From Imperialibacter sp. EC-SDR9 (GTDB taxonomy: Bacteria; Bacteroidota; Bacteroidia; Cytophagales; Cyclobacteriaceae): 64,000 nucleotides of DNA. Shown in pieces: positions 55,887 through 64,000 of this stretch (its first letter is position 1; each line of letters opens with the position of its first letter). The notes under the pieces are model-generated. The model saw only the letters and a program-made list of their open reading frames with translations. It was not told the DNA's origin and searched no databases. Both the position numbers and the translations under genes were made by a program. Location: assembly GCF_902498805.1 (NCBI RefSeq), contig NZ_LR701594.1:1-64000 (forward strand), in the 5' to 3' direction.

Positions 55887-56489
55887 GTGGATAAATTAAA
55901 GCTGGAAATTTTAGGTCTTTCTTCAAGCCAGTCGCAATCTGGCTCTTTTGCGCTTGTTTTAGGTGAGGTTGGTGGAAACAGAAGGCTGCCGATTATCATT
56001 GGCATGTTTGAGGCTCAGGCAATTGCCATAGAAATAGAAAAAATCGTACCCAATAGGCCAATGACGCATGACTTGTTCAAGTCTTTTGCGCATAATTTCA
56101 ATTTTACCATCAAAGAGATAATCATATCTGACCTCAAGGAAGGTGTTTTCTTCGGGAAGATAGTTTGCTCTGATGGCTTCAGAGAAGTGGAAATCGATGC
56201 CAGGCCGTCGGATGCGATAGCTATCGGTCTGCGTTTTGGCGTGGAGATTTTCACTTATGAAGCGATACTGGCTGAGGCTGGCATAGTGCTGGGTGAGGAA
56301 GATGAAGAGGAAACTGATGAGGCACCAAAGGCTAAGGCATCCGCTTCCAAGGCTAACCCTAAAGGGTTCATGGACAAGCTGAAAGACTTTTCTATGGACA
56401 AACTTCAGGAGTTGCTGACAGAAATGCTTGGCAAAGAGGACTATGAAAAGGCTGCAAAGATCAGGGATGAGATGAATAAGAGAAATTGA
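55887..56489 (+). CDS. Bifunctional nuclease (DUF151) family protein with UVR motif
   Basis: This is a 200-residue protein with a GTG start at 55887, giving the family opening DKLKLEILGLSSSQSQSGSF. The BFN domain (~1-135) includes GGNRRLPIIIGMFEAQAIAIEIEK (partly quoted) and IDARPSDAIAIGLRFGVEIFTYE. A charged linker (EDEEETDEAPKAKASASK) leads to a C-terminal UVR motif, LTEMLGKEDYEKAAKIRDEMNK, of the kind that binds UvrA/UvrB-type or Clp partners. The bacterial role is unclear. It is 6 bp after etfA and closed by a terminator, a neighbourhood frequent in Bacteroidota. Confidence 0.92.
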   Translation: MDKLKLEILGLSSSQSQSGSFALVLGEVGGNRRLPIIIGMFEAQAIAIEIEKIVPNRPMTHDLFKSFAHNFNFTIKEIIISDLKEGVFFGKIVCSDGFREVEIDARPSDAIAIGLRFGVEIFTYEAILAEAGIVLGEEDEEETDEAPKAKASASKANPKGFMDKLKDFSMDKLQELLTEMLGKEDYEKAAKIRDEMNKRN

Positions 56490-56515
56490 TTATTACTCAA
56501 AATATTGGAATAGCG

Positions 56516-56548
56516 GTCACCCAATAAATGGGTGACTTTTTTATTTTT
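56516..56548 (+). terminator. Intrinsic terminator of the etfBA operon
   Basis: GTCACCCA and TGGGTGAC form a perfect 8-bp stem around ATAAA, followed directly by TTTTTTATTTTT. It lies 26 bases past the stop of the bifunctional nuclease gene. Confidence 0.92.
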
Positions 56549-56574
56549 GGCAGGTTTGCCATAACAACTACTGA

Positions 56575-57864
56575 ATGGACTATCTGAGAGGCCTGATCGG
56601 AATTCTGCTTATTGCCGCATTTGCTTTCCTTTTTTCAAACAATCGAAAAGCCATCGACTGGAAACTCGTGGGGATTGGCATCTCCCTTCAGATAGTATTT
56701 GGCCTGTTAATCACCAAAGTTGCCTGGGTGGCGCACCTGTTCAATGGTGTTAGCGGTGCCTTTGTCACCTTCTTAAGCTTTTCCGACGACGGTGCTCGCT
56801 TTCTCTTTGGTGACCTGGCTGGCGACACCTTCGGTGTCATATTTGCCTTTAAGGTGCTGCCTACCATTATCTTCTTTTCCACTGTTTCTGCTGGTCTTTA
56901 TTACCTGGGCATTTTGCAAAAGATTGTTTTTGGGATTGCCTGGATCATGTCACGAACGATGAGACTGTCTGGTTCTGAGGCGCTTTCGGCGGCTGGCAAT
57001 ATCTTTCTTGGGCAAACCGAAGCTCCGTTGCTGGTGCGTCCATTTGTGCCGAAAATGACAAAATCGGAGCTGATGTGCCTGATGACGGGCGGCATGGCGA
57101 CGATCGCAGGAGGAGTGCTGGCAGGCTACGTGGCGTTTCTTGGTGGGAATGACCCGGTGATGCAAACCAAATTTGCGGCGTATTTGCTTAGTGCTTCTAT
57201 CATGAATGCCCCAGCCGCCATTGTTATTTCTAAAATCATAATTCCAGAAGTGGAACCTGAGAAGATTGACAGAAAGCTGAAGGTGAACCAGGAGTCTCTG
57301 GGGGTTAACCTGATTGATGCGCTGTCGAATGGAGCTTCTGAAGGACTTAAGCTTGCTTTAAACGTCGGTGGGATGCTCCTTGCCTTCATCGCTGTGATTG
57401 CGGCTATCAATTACTTTCTATCCAATGTGGTAGGCGATATTACCGGACTAAATGCTATAATTTCTTCAAGCACCGACGGTCGCTTTACCGGATTTTCGCT
57501 GGAATATATCCTTGGCCAGGTTTTTAGAATTTTTGCCTTTGTAATGGGAGTAGACTGGAACGAGACGCTGGCAGTGGGAAGCTTACTTGGACAAAAAACA
57601 GTTATCAACGAATTCGTTGCCTACCTGGGCTTGTCGGAGATGAAAACCGCCGGTTTGCTTTCCCCAAAAGCGATTGTCATTTCCACCTATGCGCTCTGCG
57701 GTTTTTCTAACTTTTCAAGTATTGCTATCCAGGTGGGGGGCATAGGTGGAATGGCCCCTAACCAGCAGGGTAACTTATCCAAACTAGGAATGAGAGCACT
57801 TCTTGCGGCCACGCTGGCCTGCATGATGACCGGCACTATCGCCGGTGCCCTGGTGGTTTATTAA
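56575..57864 (+). CDS. Concentrative nucleoside transporter (CNT family, NupC-like)
   Basis: This is a 429-residue inner-membrane protein. The N-terminal helices (LIGILLIAAFAFLFSNNRKAIDW) precede the gate domain and the nucleoside-recognition cores FLGQTEAPLLVRPFVPKMTKSEL (partly quoted) and GQKTVINEFVAYLGL, with CGFSNFSSIAIQVGGIGGMAP near the C-terminus. The GQTEAP and NEF motifs provide nucleoside and cation contacts. It imports nucleosides with H+ or Na+. It starts 26 bp after the terminator and so is transcribed separately. Confidence 0.94.
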   Translation: MDYLRGLIGILLIAAFAFLFSNNRKAIDWKLVGIGISLQIVFGLLITKVAWVAHLFNGVSGAFVTFLSFSDDGARFLFGDLAGDTFGVIFAFKVLPTIIFFSTVSAGLYYLGILQKIVFGIAWIMSRTMRLSGSEALSAAGNIFLGQTEAPLLVRPFVPKMTKSELMCLMTGGMATIAGGVLAGYVAFLGGNDPVMQTKFAAYLLSASIMNAPAAIVISKIIIPEVEPEKIDRKLKVNQESLGVNLIDALSNGASEGLKLALNVGGMLLAFIAVIAAINYFLSNVVGDITGLNAIISSSTDGRFTGFSLEYILGQVFRIFAFVMGVDWNETLAVGSLLGQKTVINEFVAYLGLSEMKTAGLLSPKAIVISTYALCGFSNFSSIAIQVGGIGGMAPNQQGNLSKLGMRALLAATLACMMTGTIAGALVVY

Positions 57865-57953
57865 TCCGTAAAACTTATTTCATATTGAGGGCTGTTGGCT
57901 GATCGAAATTTTCCGGTACTTCACGGAAAATTTAACAATCATCGTTCGCTGAA

Positions 57954-58793
57954 ATGACCGTGAACAGTTTTTCACTCTATCAACTTTCATACAGATCTGA
58001 TACGTTCTATGATCAGGAGGGATTTTTGTTCGATACCCGACAATATAGCCTATTCAAATACGGCTGCCATGTGAGTGCCCGGATCTATGCTGACCAAATC
58101 ACTGAGAGGCTTCTGCGTGACTATGGGCATTGGCGAAATGAGCAGGTGATTGTGTGTGCCTCGGCTTACAAAGTAGCGCCCACGGCAGCGGAAGCGATTG
58201 CTCAGTTGGTTTATGAGTCGCTTCAGGGCTATTTTCCTTTGCTTCAAAAAGCCAAGGTTGGAAGAGAAACTGTGTTTGCTAATGACTATGGGTCGATGCC
58301 GACGGCTGACAGGTTTTCACTCATGGATAGAAATATTCTTACTATCGATGATCACCTATTCAGACATAAAAAGTTGATTTTGGTAGACGACCTGCGGGTA
58401 ACAGGCGCCCACGAAAGAAAGTTGACTGACACAATAGCCGGGGTGGTAGACGAAGTAGTTTTTGCATATGTGGGTTTCCTGCAAGGCGACTTCCTTCCAT
58501 CGGTGGAGTTTGATATTAACAACACTGCAATTACTTCAGTGAATGATATTCTTGCAATTATTGAGAAAGGCCTTTTCCACGTCAACGCCCGGGTTTGCAA
58601 ATATGTGCTGTCGTACCAAAACCTTGGTGAACTAAGGAGTTTTCTTCTTGAGATACCGCCAGCGGTTTTGACTCGTCTGGATGACTGTATCTGCGGCGAT
58701 GGCTACCATGTGATGCCAGAGTACGAAACAAATTATCTTCTGCTAAGAGAGGTGTTGGATGGCAAGCCCGCCCTGCTTTCATTGGCAGTTTAG
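57954..58793 (+). CDS. Phosphoribosyltransferase-like protein
   Basis: This is a 279-residue cytosolic protein. LILVDDLRVTGAHE (~141-154) matches the 13-residue PRPP-binding loop of type I phosphoribosyltransferases (four hydrophobics, two acids, TG). Upstream, VIVCASAYKVAPTAAEAIAQLV would form the first Rossmann strand and helix, and the region after ~200 is helical with no match to purine or orotate enzymes. It may belong to the uncharacterised PRTase branch that occurs with tellurite-type or nucleotide-modification gene sets, but no such genes lie here. Its 3' end overlaps the convergent M23 gene by 15 bp. It follows a nucleoside transporter, which may hint at nucleotide salvage. Confidence 0.72.
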   Translation: MTVNSFSLYQLSYRSDTFYDQEGFLFDTRQYSLFKYGCHVSARIYADQITERLLRDYGHWRNEQVIVCASAYKVAPTAAEAIAQLVYESLQGYFPLLQKAKVGRETVFANDYGSMPTADRFSLMDRNILTIDDHLFRHKKLILVDDLRVTGAHERKLTDTIAGVVDEVVFAYVGFLQGDFLPSVEFDINNTAITSVNDILAIIEKGLFHVNARVCKYVLSYQNLGELRSFLLEIPPAVLTRLDDCICGDGYHVMPEYETNYLLLREVLDGKPALLSLAV

Positions 58794-59447
58794 CACAAGG
58801 TTGGGGTCGGGGCAAACCTTTTCAAAGAGACTTCTGTCAGACAGAGCGGCGACCCCCGGGTAATCTCCAACCTTTCCCATCAAGTCTGTGATTAGTTGAA
58901 AGTGCAGGTGAGGCGGCCAGTTGCCATTTTCTTCGTTGTCGCCCAGTGTAGCAAATTTTGATCCTCGCTGGATTTGTTCACCGATAGATAAGCTGATTAA
59001 TGACGACCGGCTCAAATGGCCATAGAGTGTGTAGAAGACTTGGCCATCCAGCAGGTGTTTCAAAATGATCGTGGGTCCGTAATTGGCGAAGCCGATATTG
59101 TCAGCAAAGCTCTCAACGAAGCCGTCCAGCGGGCAATAAAGAGCGGTGCCAGCAGGTACCCAAAGGTCAATGCCCAGATGAAGGCTCCTGGGCTCACCCT
59201 GCCCGTCGAAGTGTTTACTTCTCCTGTAGATTTCCCGGTGCTCCATATATCCACCCCAACCGATTTTTCCATCCAGCTGTTCTTCCATCCATTCGGTGAA
59301 CGCCACTGTGTTGTTGACATCGACAGCCATCAACTCCTTGTTGTACCTGGACATGTCTACCTTTATCAGGTTGGAGGTGTCGTGTACACCTTTCATTACC
59401 TCATGAAAGCTGGATTGATATTTTGAAAGAATTTCTTTGAGTTGCAT
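58779..59447 (-). CDS. M23 family metallopeptidase
   Basis: This protein has about 222 residues from the ATG at 59447; the frame also runs to a TTG at 59468 inside a hairpin. The peptidase domain (~75-205) has SLHLGIDLWVPAGTALY with the first zinc ligands, YTLYGHLSR, and PPHLHFQLI with the last histidine pair. No signal peptide is evident, which is unusual for a cell-wall LytM-type endopeptidase; export by another route or a cytosolic role is open. AAAAGGG about six bases before the ATG is a good ribosome binding site and forms the 3' arm of the hairpin after pckA. The gene overlaps the convergent PRTase gene by 15 bp. Confidence 0.85.
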   Translation of the reverse strand: MQLKEILSKYQSSFHEVMKGVHDTSNLIKVDMSRYNKELMAVDVNNTVAFTEWMEEQLDGKIGWGGYMEHREIYRRSKHFDGQGEPRSLHLGIDLWVPAGTALYCPLDGFVESFADNIGFANYGPTIILKHLLDGQVFYTLYGHLSRSSLISLSIGEQIQRGSKFATLGDNEENGNWPPHLHFQLITDLMGKVGDYPGVAALSDRSLFEKVCPDPNLVLNCQ

Positions 59448-59476
59448 AAAAAGCCCTTTTGATTTCAAAAGGGCTT
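59448..59476 (-). terminator. Hairpin after pckA overlapping the M23 ribosome binding site
   Basis: On the minus strand AAGCCCTTTT pairs with AAAAGGGCTT around GAAATC, followed by TTTATG, so the T-run is five bases and runs into the M23 start codon. The 10-bp stem lies 20 bases past the pckA stop codon at 59496. It looks like an intrinsic terminator whose 3' arm also contains the AAAAGGG that would recruit ribosomes to the next gene. Confidence 0.75.
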
Positions 59477-59495
59477 CAAATTACATTTTTTAGTG

Positions 59496-61130
59496 TTAAC
59501 TATCGTTGGGTTTAGGAGCCCCTTCGAGGATTTCCTTATTGGCAAAGCTCTCATACTTTTTGAAATTATCGACAAAGGCTCTTGCCAGCTCATTGGCCTT
59601 TTTATAATACCTCTCATCATCATTCCAGGTCTGCCTTGGGCTAAGCACGTGATAGGGCACGCCAGCGCATTCCAAAGGAATGAGGGTGCCAAAGATGCTG
59701 TGTGGCTTGTAGGCCACATGCTCCAGGTTGCCTTCAAGTGCCGCCGAAATCATTGCCCTCGTGTACTTTAGCTTCATGCGTTCGCCAACGCCGTAGGGGC
59801 CACCTGTCCATCCTGTGTTTACCAGCCAAATATTGACCTGGTGCTTATCCATTTTTTCCCCGAGCATTTCTGCGTAGGTTGTTGGGTGCAATGGCATGAA
59901 AGGGGCACCAAAACATGCCGAGAACACCATTTGTGGTTCGGTGACGTCTGCCTCAGTACCGGCAACTTTGGCGGTGTATCCTGAGATGAAATGATACATG
60001 GCCTGACCCTTTGTTAGCTTCGAAATAGGAGGCAACACACCGAAAGCATCCGCTGTTAAGAAAAATATGTTCTTAGGAATACCTCCAATAGAAGGGGAGA
60101 CAGCACTTTTTATGTGGCTGATCGGATAGGCTGTGCGGGTATTTTGCGTGACTGATTTGTCTGTGTAGTCAACTTCGTGTGTTCCTGGAAAAAATCTGGT
60201 ATTCTCCACAATGGCACCAAACGATATGGCATCCCATATCTCGGGCTCTTCGTCCCGGGTTAAATTAATGACTTTAGCGTAGCATCCGCCTTCAAAATTG
60301 AAAACTTTCTTGTCTGTCCAGCCATGCTCGTCATCGCCAATCAACATCCTTTCAGGATCAGCTGAGAGTGTGGTTTTGCCTGTGCCGGACAGGCCGAAAA
60401 AGATAGCTGTGTCTCCTTCTTTGCCAATATTGGCGCTACAGTGCATCGACAGCACGTGGTGGTCGTGTGGCAGCAGGTAATTCAAAACTGAGAAAACACC
60501 TTTTTTCATTTCCCCGGCGTAGCCTGTACCTCCTATAAGAATCACTTTTTTGCTCATGTTGAGGATGGCAAAGTTTTCCTGCCTGACACCATCAGTTTTG
60601 GGGTCGGCTTTGAATTCCGGGATACAAATGATGGTGAAATTGGGAGCAAAGTTTTTGAGTTCATCCTTTGTTGGGCGAAGGAACATGTTGTGGCAGAATA
60701 GATTTTGCCAAGCAAGGGTATTCACGATTCGCAGATTTAGTTGGTAGTCTTTGTCGGCTCCTGCGTAAGCGTCCCTTATGTAAACCTTCTTTCCTTCCAA
60801 AAAGGTGACCATCTTATAATATAGCTTGTCGAAATAGGCTTCTGAGATAGGGATGTTGATGTCTCCCCACCAGACGGTCTTCTCCGTTTTTTCGTCTTTC
60901 ACAATAAACCTATCCTTCGGAGACCTACCTGTAAACTGGCCTGTGTCGCACATAAACGCTCCAGTACTGGTGAGGTGACCTTCCTGATTCGACAGTGCTT
61001 CCTCAATCAACTCGGCCGGGCTGAGGTTCCATTTCAGTTCTTTAGCCGTGCGTTGGAGTTTTTCCATCGGCGACCCGGAATGTGGCTCCCATGTAAAAAC
61101 TTCGGGGGCTTTTGAGATTACATCTTGCAT
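59496..61130 (-). CDS. pckA: Phosphoenolpyruvate carboxykinase (ATP)
   Basis: This is a 544-residue enzyme of gluconeogenesis, converting oxaloacetate and ATP to phosphoenolpyruvate. Visible motifs are GAFMCDTGQFTGRSPKDRFIV (partly quoted, substrate arginine), ILIGGTGYAGEMKKGVF, the kinase-1a P-loop FFGLSGTGKTTLSADP, the kinase-2 region LIGDDEHGW, the R/K-rich NTRTAYPISHI and the C-terminal IPLECAGVPYHVLSPRQTW. Length and motifs are of the ATP-dependent family. Combined with beta-oxidation genes in the window, it fits growth on fatty or amino acids. It diverges from the POT transporter gene over 191 bp. Confidence 0.97.
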   Translation of the reverse strand: MQDVISKAPEVFTWEPHSGSPMEKLQRTAKELKWNLSPAELIEEALSNQEGHLTSTGAFMCDTGQFTGRSPKDRFIVKDEKTEKTVWWGDINIPISEAYFDKLYYKMVTFLEGKKVYIRDAYAGADKDYQLNLRIVNTLAWQNLFCHNMFLRPTKDELKNFAPNFTIICIPEFKADPKTDGVRQENFAILNMSKKVILIGGTGYAGEMKKGVFSVLNYLLPHDHHVLSMHCSANIGKEGDTAIFFGLSGTGKTTLSADPERMLIGDDEHGWTDKKVFNFEGGCYAKVINLTRDEEPEIWDAISFGAIVENTRFFPGTHEVDYTDKSVTQNTRTAYPISHIKSAVSPSIGGIPKNIFFLTADAFGVLPPISKLTKGQAMYHFISGYTAKVAGTEADVTEPQMVFSACFGAPFMPLHPTTYAEMLGEKMDKHQVNIWLVNTGWTGGPYGVGERMKLKYTRAMISAALEGNLEHVAYKPHSIFGTLIPLECAGVPYHVLSPRQTWNDDERYYKKANELARAFVDNFKKYESFANKEILEGAPKPNDS

Positions 61131-61321
61131 AAGGAATTTTTGGGTTATATGTTGTATTCAATGTAACTAGCTCTTCAGTCAAAAATGTTGACGATTGTCA
61201 GCTCGGCAACAGATTATTTGCAGGTTTTGTATGTAGGCAATATTTTCATTACTTGCGTTAATTTTATCCACCGAAAACGATTGCAATTTAGGTTTTTTAC
61301 CTCGAGAAAAAGAAGAAGCAT

Positions 61322-62857
61322 ATGTCAAATAATGATTCTGCGAGTACCGCAACGCCACAAATGTTTGGCCATCCTAAAGGGTTATTTTATCTGTTTTTTG
61401 CTGAGCTATGGGAGCGTTTTAGCTTCTATGGCATGCGGGCGTTGCTGACGCTCTACATGGTCAATAAGTTGTTTGAAGCGTTTGCAGACAGAGATACCCG
61501 TTCGATTATTATTTATGCTTCCTACGGAAGTCTGGTCTATGCAAGTACCGTGCTTGGCGGTAGGGTGTCAGATGCTCTTTTAGGTAACAGAAAGTCGATT
61601 ATTCTTGGCGGGGTCATGATGTCAATCGGCCATTTCGTTTTGGCTATCGACAATCAGGCAACTTTTTTTGCTGGCCTTGCTTTAATCATCATCGGCACGG
61701 GATATTTCAAGTCAAACATCTCAACTTTTGTAGGCACGCTTTATGAAAAAAATGACCCCAGACAGGATGGCGGTTTTACCATCTTCTACATGGGGATCAA
61801 TATCGGCGCCTTCACAGCGCCGCTGCTGTGTGCGTGGCTTGCAAGCGCCTATGGCTGGCACTACGGTTTTGGTGCGGCAGGCGTGGGGATGGTGTTAGGG
61901 CTTGTTACATTTGTCTATGGCTCCCGAAGCGGAGTGTTCGGTGATAAGGGATATCCCTTGCAACCAGAAAAACTAGAAAAAAAGTGGGCAGGGTTGAAGG
62001 TCGGTGTTTGGGTGCCTCTTTTGTCATTTGCTGCCGTTCCTGTGATCACACTAATGATCTCCGACTACACTATTTACACCATTGGGAACATTTTTGAAGG
62101 ATCAATAGTAAGACTCTTCTTCTATGTTCTGTTGATTGTGATCATCGGGTACCTGGTTTGGGTAAGTATTAAGCTTCCAAAGGAGGAATGGCAGAAGCTG
62201 GTCGTGGCTGTTTTCCTCACCATGTTTATGTCTTTCTTTTGGGGTTTTCATGAATTATCGGGCAGCATCATTACATTGTTTGCCGCCAGAAATGTGAACC
62301 TGGTGTGGATGGATGCAGCCGGCACCAACTCACTGAATCCATTCTTTATAGTTGTGTTTTCAATGGTGATGCCGGTTGTGTGGATGTGGCTTTCGAAAAA
62401 AGGAAAGAACCCAAGAACACCCTATAAATTTGCCATGGGGCTTGCCCAGCTGGGCGTCGGTTTTTTGATTATCAGCTTGAGTAAGAGTTTTGCGGATGAC
62501 AATGGATTCGTTCCCTTTATTTTTCTTGTCGTCATGTACCTGTTCATTTCTACAGGCGAACTCTTCATGTCGCCCGTTGGTCTTTCAAAAATAACCAGCC
62601 TTTCACCTCTTAAAATCAAGTCGTTTATGATGGGTGTTTGGTTTATGTCATCCGCTTTTGCCTTCCAGATCGGCGGGATTGTTGGAGAGTATCTTGCCAT
62701 TGAATCGAGCCAGTCGGCCGATCAGGTAGGCGGTTGGGACACGCTTGATGTGTACCTCAACGGCTTCGAAAAGATCGCCTACGTGTCATTTGGCTTTGCG
62801 CTGCTGGTGGTGGTGCTGAGTCCCTGGCTGAAGAAATGGATGAAGGAAGTTCACTAG
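61322..62857 (+). CDS. Proton-dependent oligopeptide transporter (POT/PTR2 family)
   Basis: This is a 511-residue inner-membrane protein with about fourteen helices. The ExxER motif in AELWERFSFYGMRALL on helix 1, the loop GGRVSDALLGNRK, and the PTR2 signatures GTGYFKSNISTFVG and FTIFYMGINIGAFTAP are all present; SPVGLSKITSLSPLK is typical of helix 10. It takes up di- and tripeptides with protons. Its stop codon overlaps that of the convergent CHAT gene in CTAG. Confidence 0.94.
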   Translation: MSNNDSASTATPQMFGHPKGLFYLFFAELWERFSFYGMRALLTLYMVNKLFEAFADRDTRSIIIYASYGSLVYASTVLGGRVSDALLGNRKSIILGGVMMSIGHFVLAIDNQATFFAGLALIIIGTGYFKSNISTFVGTLYEKNDPRQDGGFTIFYMGINIGAFTAPLLCAWLASAYGWHYGFGAAGVGMVLGLVTFVYGSRSGVFGDKGYPLQPEKLEKKWAGLKVGVWVPLLSFAAVPVITLMISDYTIYTIGNIFEGSIVRLFFYVLLIVIIGYLVWVSIKLPKEEWQKLVVAVFLTMFMSFFWGFHELSGSIITLFAARNVNLVWMDAAGTNSLNPFFIVVFSMVMPVVWMWLSKKGKNPRTPYKFAMGLAQLGVGFLIISLSKSFADDNGFVPFIFLVVMYLFISTGELFMSPVGLSKITSLSPLKIKSFMMGVWFMSSAFAFQIGGIVGEYLAIESSQSADQVGGWDTLDVYLNGFEKIAYVSFGFALLVVVLSPWLKKWMKEVH

Positions 62858-64000
62858 TGGTGAACCTGTTGCCGGGTATTGTCTTCAGCTTCTATTTTGT
62901 CGATGTATTTCTCTCTTACAGATGAGATAGTGACGAGAATTGGGAGGATAAAGAAAAAAAGAAGCACCCAGATAAGGTATGCGTTGTCCTTCTCCGTGGT
63001 TACCTGCACGGGTTCTCCATACGAAATAAGTTCCGCCCAGTTGTGAGGGTGGGCCGACAGCTTGTCAGCGGTAGACAAGTACTCAAGTTTGGCATCCCTC
63101 AGCGCTTGAAGTGTGTTGTTTCCCAGAGACAGCTTTTTGAAAAAGCTGCCTATAATATTTTTGCTGTGCTCGTCGTGGGCTTCCCAGAGGCCTAAAACCA
63201 CCGTGCCACTGCCGGCAGACAGGAAAGCTCTCACCATACTAATAACCGCCTCGCCGTGCGGTATCAGCCCCATGCCTGTCTCTGTCGAAGTTAATACAAT
63301 GACATTGCCTGACAGGTCAAGATTATAAATCTCGTGGCTATAAAGGTTTCGTTCGATATTAGTGGTTTTTCCCGGGTTGAATATTAGCTTGGGATAGTCA
63401 ATCGCATCACCGTGAATCAACAGATAGAGAATTTCAAATCGGGGAGCTATTCTGATGAAGGCATCTTTTGTTGCCTGCTCACCCCGAAACGTCAAGCCCT
63501 CAAAATAGAGCCTGGAGTTTTTGATTTCCTGCATGATGTAGCTGGAGGTTGTGTCGCTGGTGTTGTACCTGCTTTTCAATGCAAAAGAGGTCAATTGGGA
63601 ATTGTGTTTTGGCAATACCGGAGGGTGATCGAGAAGCATTTCAGCCGAAGTAATATACGAGATCGAGGTATATTTGACGAGGTAGGGCAAAGTGTTATAG
63701 CCTGTTGGATTGGAAGGCACTTCTACTAGCAGCGTCTCGAAGGGGATCAATTTAATGAGTCCGTCAGGGGCCAAAACAATCGTTTTTTCGCTTGGTAGGT
63801 TTGGAAGCAATGGCGCTACGATCTCATTATATAGAATGTTCGAGCTTTCAATAAAGTCAACCATTTCATCCTGGGAAAATTCGGATGGTGTGATCCAAAA
63901 ATGCGACAGGAATCGTTGTATTTTGGCTTCAAACTCAGGATTTACTTCATTTTCAATGAACATGCTGGATGAGTCACTTACGCTGAGTCCATACACGTGA
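62854..64000 (-). CDS. C-terminal part of CHAT domain protein with degenerate catalytic site; 5' end outside window
   Basis: The frame is open to the window edge, so only the last ~382 residues are seen. They form a CHAT domain: EKTIVLAPDGLIKLIPFETLL, YLVKYTSISYITSAEMLL, then LLIHGDAIDYPKLIFNP with the catalytic histidine (codon 63412-63414), and VIVLTSTETGMG where the usual LSACETG cysteine is a threonine (codon 63283-63285). SVIVLG then GLWEAHDEHSKNIIGSFFKKL (partly quoted) follow. The C-terminus adds a membrane helix (YLIWVLLFFFILPILVTISSV, quoted in part) and a charged tail. Related proteins carry N-terminal TPRs, expected outside the window. The protein is probably inactive as a protease but may still bind partners. 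Confidence 0.87.
   Translation of the reverse strand, partial: HVYGLSVSDSSSMFIENEVNPEFEAKIQRFLSHFWITPSEFSQDEMVDFIESSNILYNEIVAPLLPNLPSEKTIVLAPDGLIKLIPFETLLVEVPSNPTGYNTLPYLVKYTSISYITSAEMLLDHPPVLPKHNSQLTSFALKSRYNTSDTTSSYIMQEIKNSRLYFEGLTFRGEQATKDAFIRIAPRFEILYLLIHGDAIDYPKLIFNPGKTTNIERNLYSHEIYNLDLSGNVIVLTSTETGMGLIPHGEAVISMVRAFLSAGSGTVVLGLWEAHDEHSKNIIGSFFKKLSLGNNTLQALRDAKLEYLSTADKLSAHPHNWAELISYGEPVQVTTEKDNAYLIWVLLFFFILPILVTISSVREKYIDKIEAEDNTRQQVHH

Overview
The window is a contiguous piece of chromosome from a member of the Bacteroidota, most likely a marine or halotolerant Cytophagales relative (Fulvivirga/Roseivirga/Imperialibacter-like; the genus is a guess). Supporting signs are a type IX secretion sorting domain, a PorP/SprF protein and a PorE-like OmpA protein, a TonB receptor with an N-terminal carboxypeptidase-like domain, a LytS/LytTR pair, DUF2141, DUF4159 and Mpl-type genes, and weak Shine-Dalgarno sequences. 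I see no rRNA, tRNA, insertion sequence, prophage or CRISPR array. Gene density is high and most genes look like housekeeping or adaptive chromosomal genes.

Layout. (1) 1-5914: type IX secretion/gliding cluster: the end of a secreted protein with a type B sorting domain, a PorP/SprF protein, and a 1419-residue PorE-like protein enlarged by a degenerate repeat array and two LysM domains. (2) 6219-10942, minus strand: a TPR-CHAT protease-like protein and a conserved protein of unknown function. (3) 11145-18550: an acyl-CoA dehydrogenase behind two near-identical palindromes, divergent from a 2-hydroxyacid oxidase (FAD plus Fe-S), a glyoxylate-type aminotransferase and an alditol oxidase-like flavoprotein. 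(4) 18590-26254: a small minus-strand group (coiled-coil protein, DUF1579-like protein, membrane AraC regulator, NTF2-like protein) divergent from an outer-membrane receptor/DUF2141/TPR/LytS/LytTR operon. (5) 26306-35308: AI-2E family transporter, MFS transporter, Ca2+/Na+ antiporter, SMC, a membrane-anchored small protein, DUF4159 and a HAD phosphatase.

(6) 35402-48508 reads as an osmotic stress region: aquaglyceroporin, MscL, two tandem paralogous exported proteins, a Na+/H+ antiporter, a GOLPH3/GPP34-like protein, a lipoprotein plus K+ channel with RCK domains, a glycine betaine ABC system with fused permease and binding protein, a GH15 trehalase/glucoamylase-like enzyme and a fused trehalose-phosphate synthase/phosphatase. 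Water and glycerol flux, emergency efflux, ion exchange, and uptake, synthesis and breakdown of compatible solutes are thus all encoded within 13 kb.

(7) 48655-64000: a DEDDh exonuclease, Mpl, DnaB, a quinone oxidoreductase-like protein, a TPR protein, EtfB-EtfA-bifunctional nuclease (closed by a clear terminator), a nucleoside transporter, a phosphoribosyltransferase-like protein, an M23 peptidase, PEP carboxykinase, a POT peptide transporter, and the C-terminal part of a second CHAT protein whose catalytic cysteine position is a threonine and which ends in a membrane segment.

The items most worth a second look are the enlarged PorE-like protein, the paired palindromes before the acyl-CoA dehydrogenase, the degenerate CHAT protein, the osmotic region with its GOLPH3 homologue, and the hairpin between pckA and the M23 peptidase gene that appears to combine terminator and ribosome binding site.
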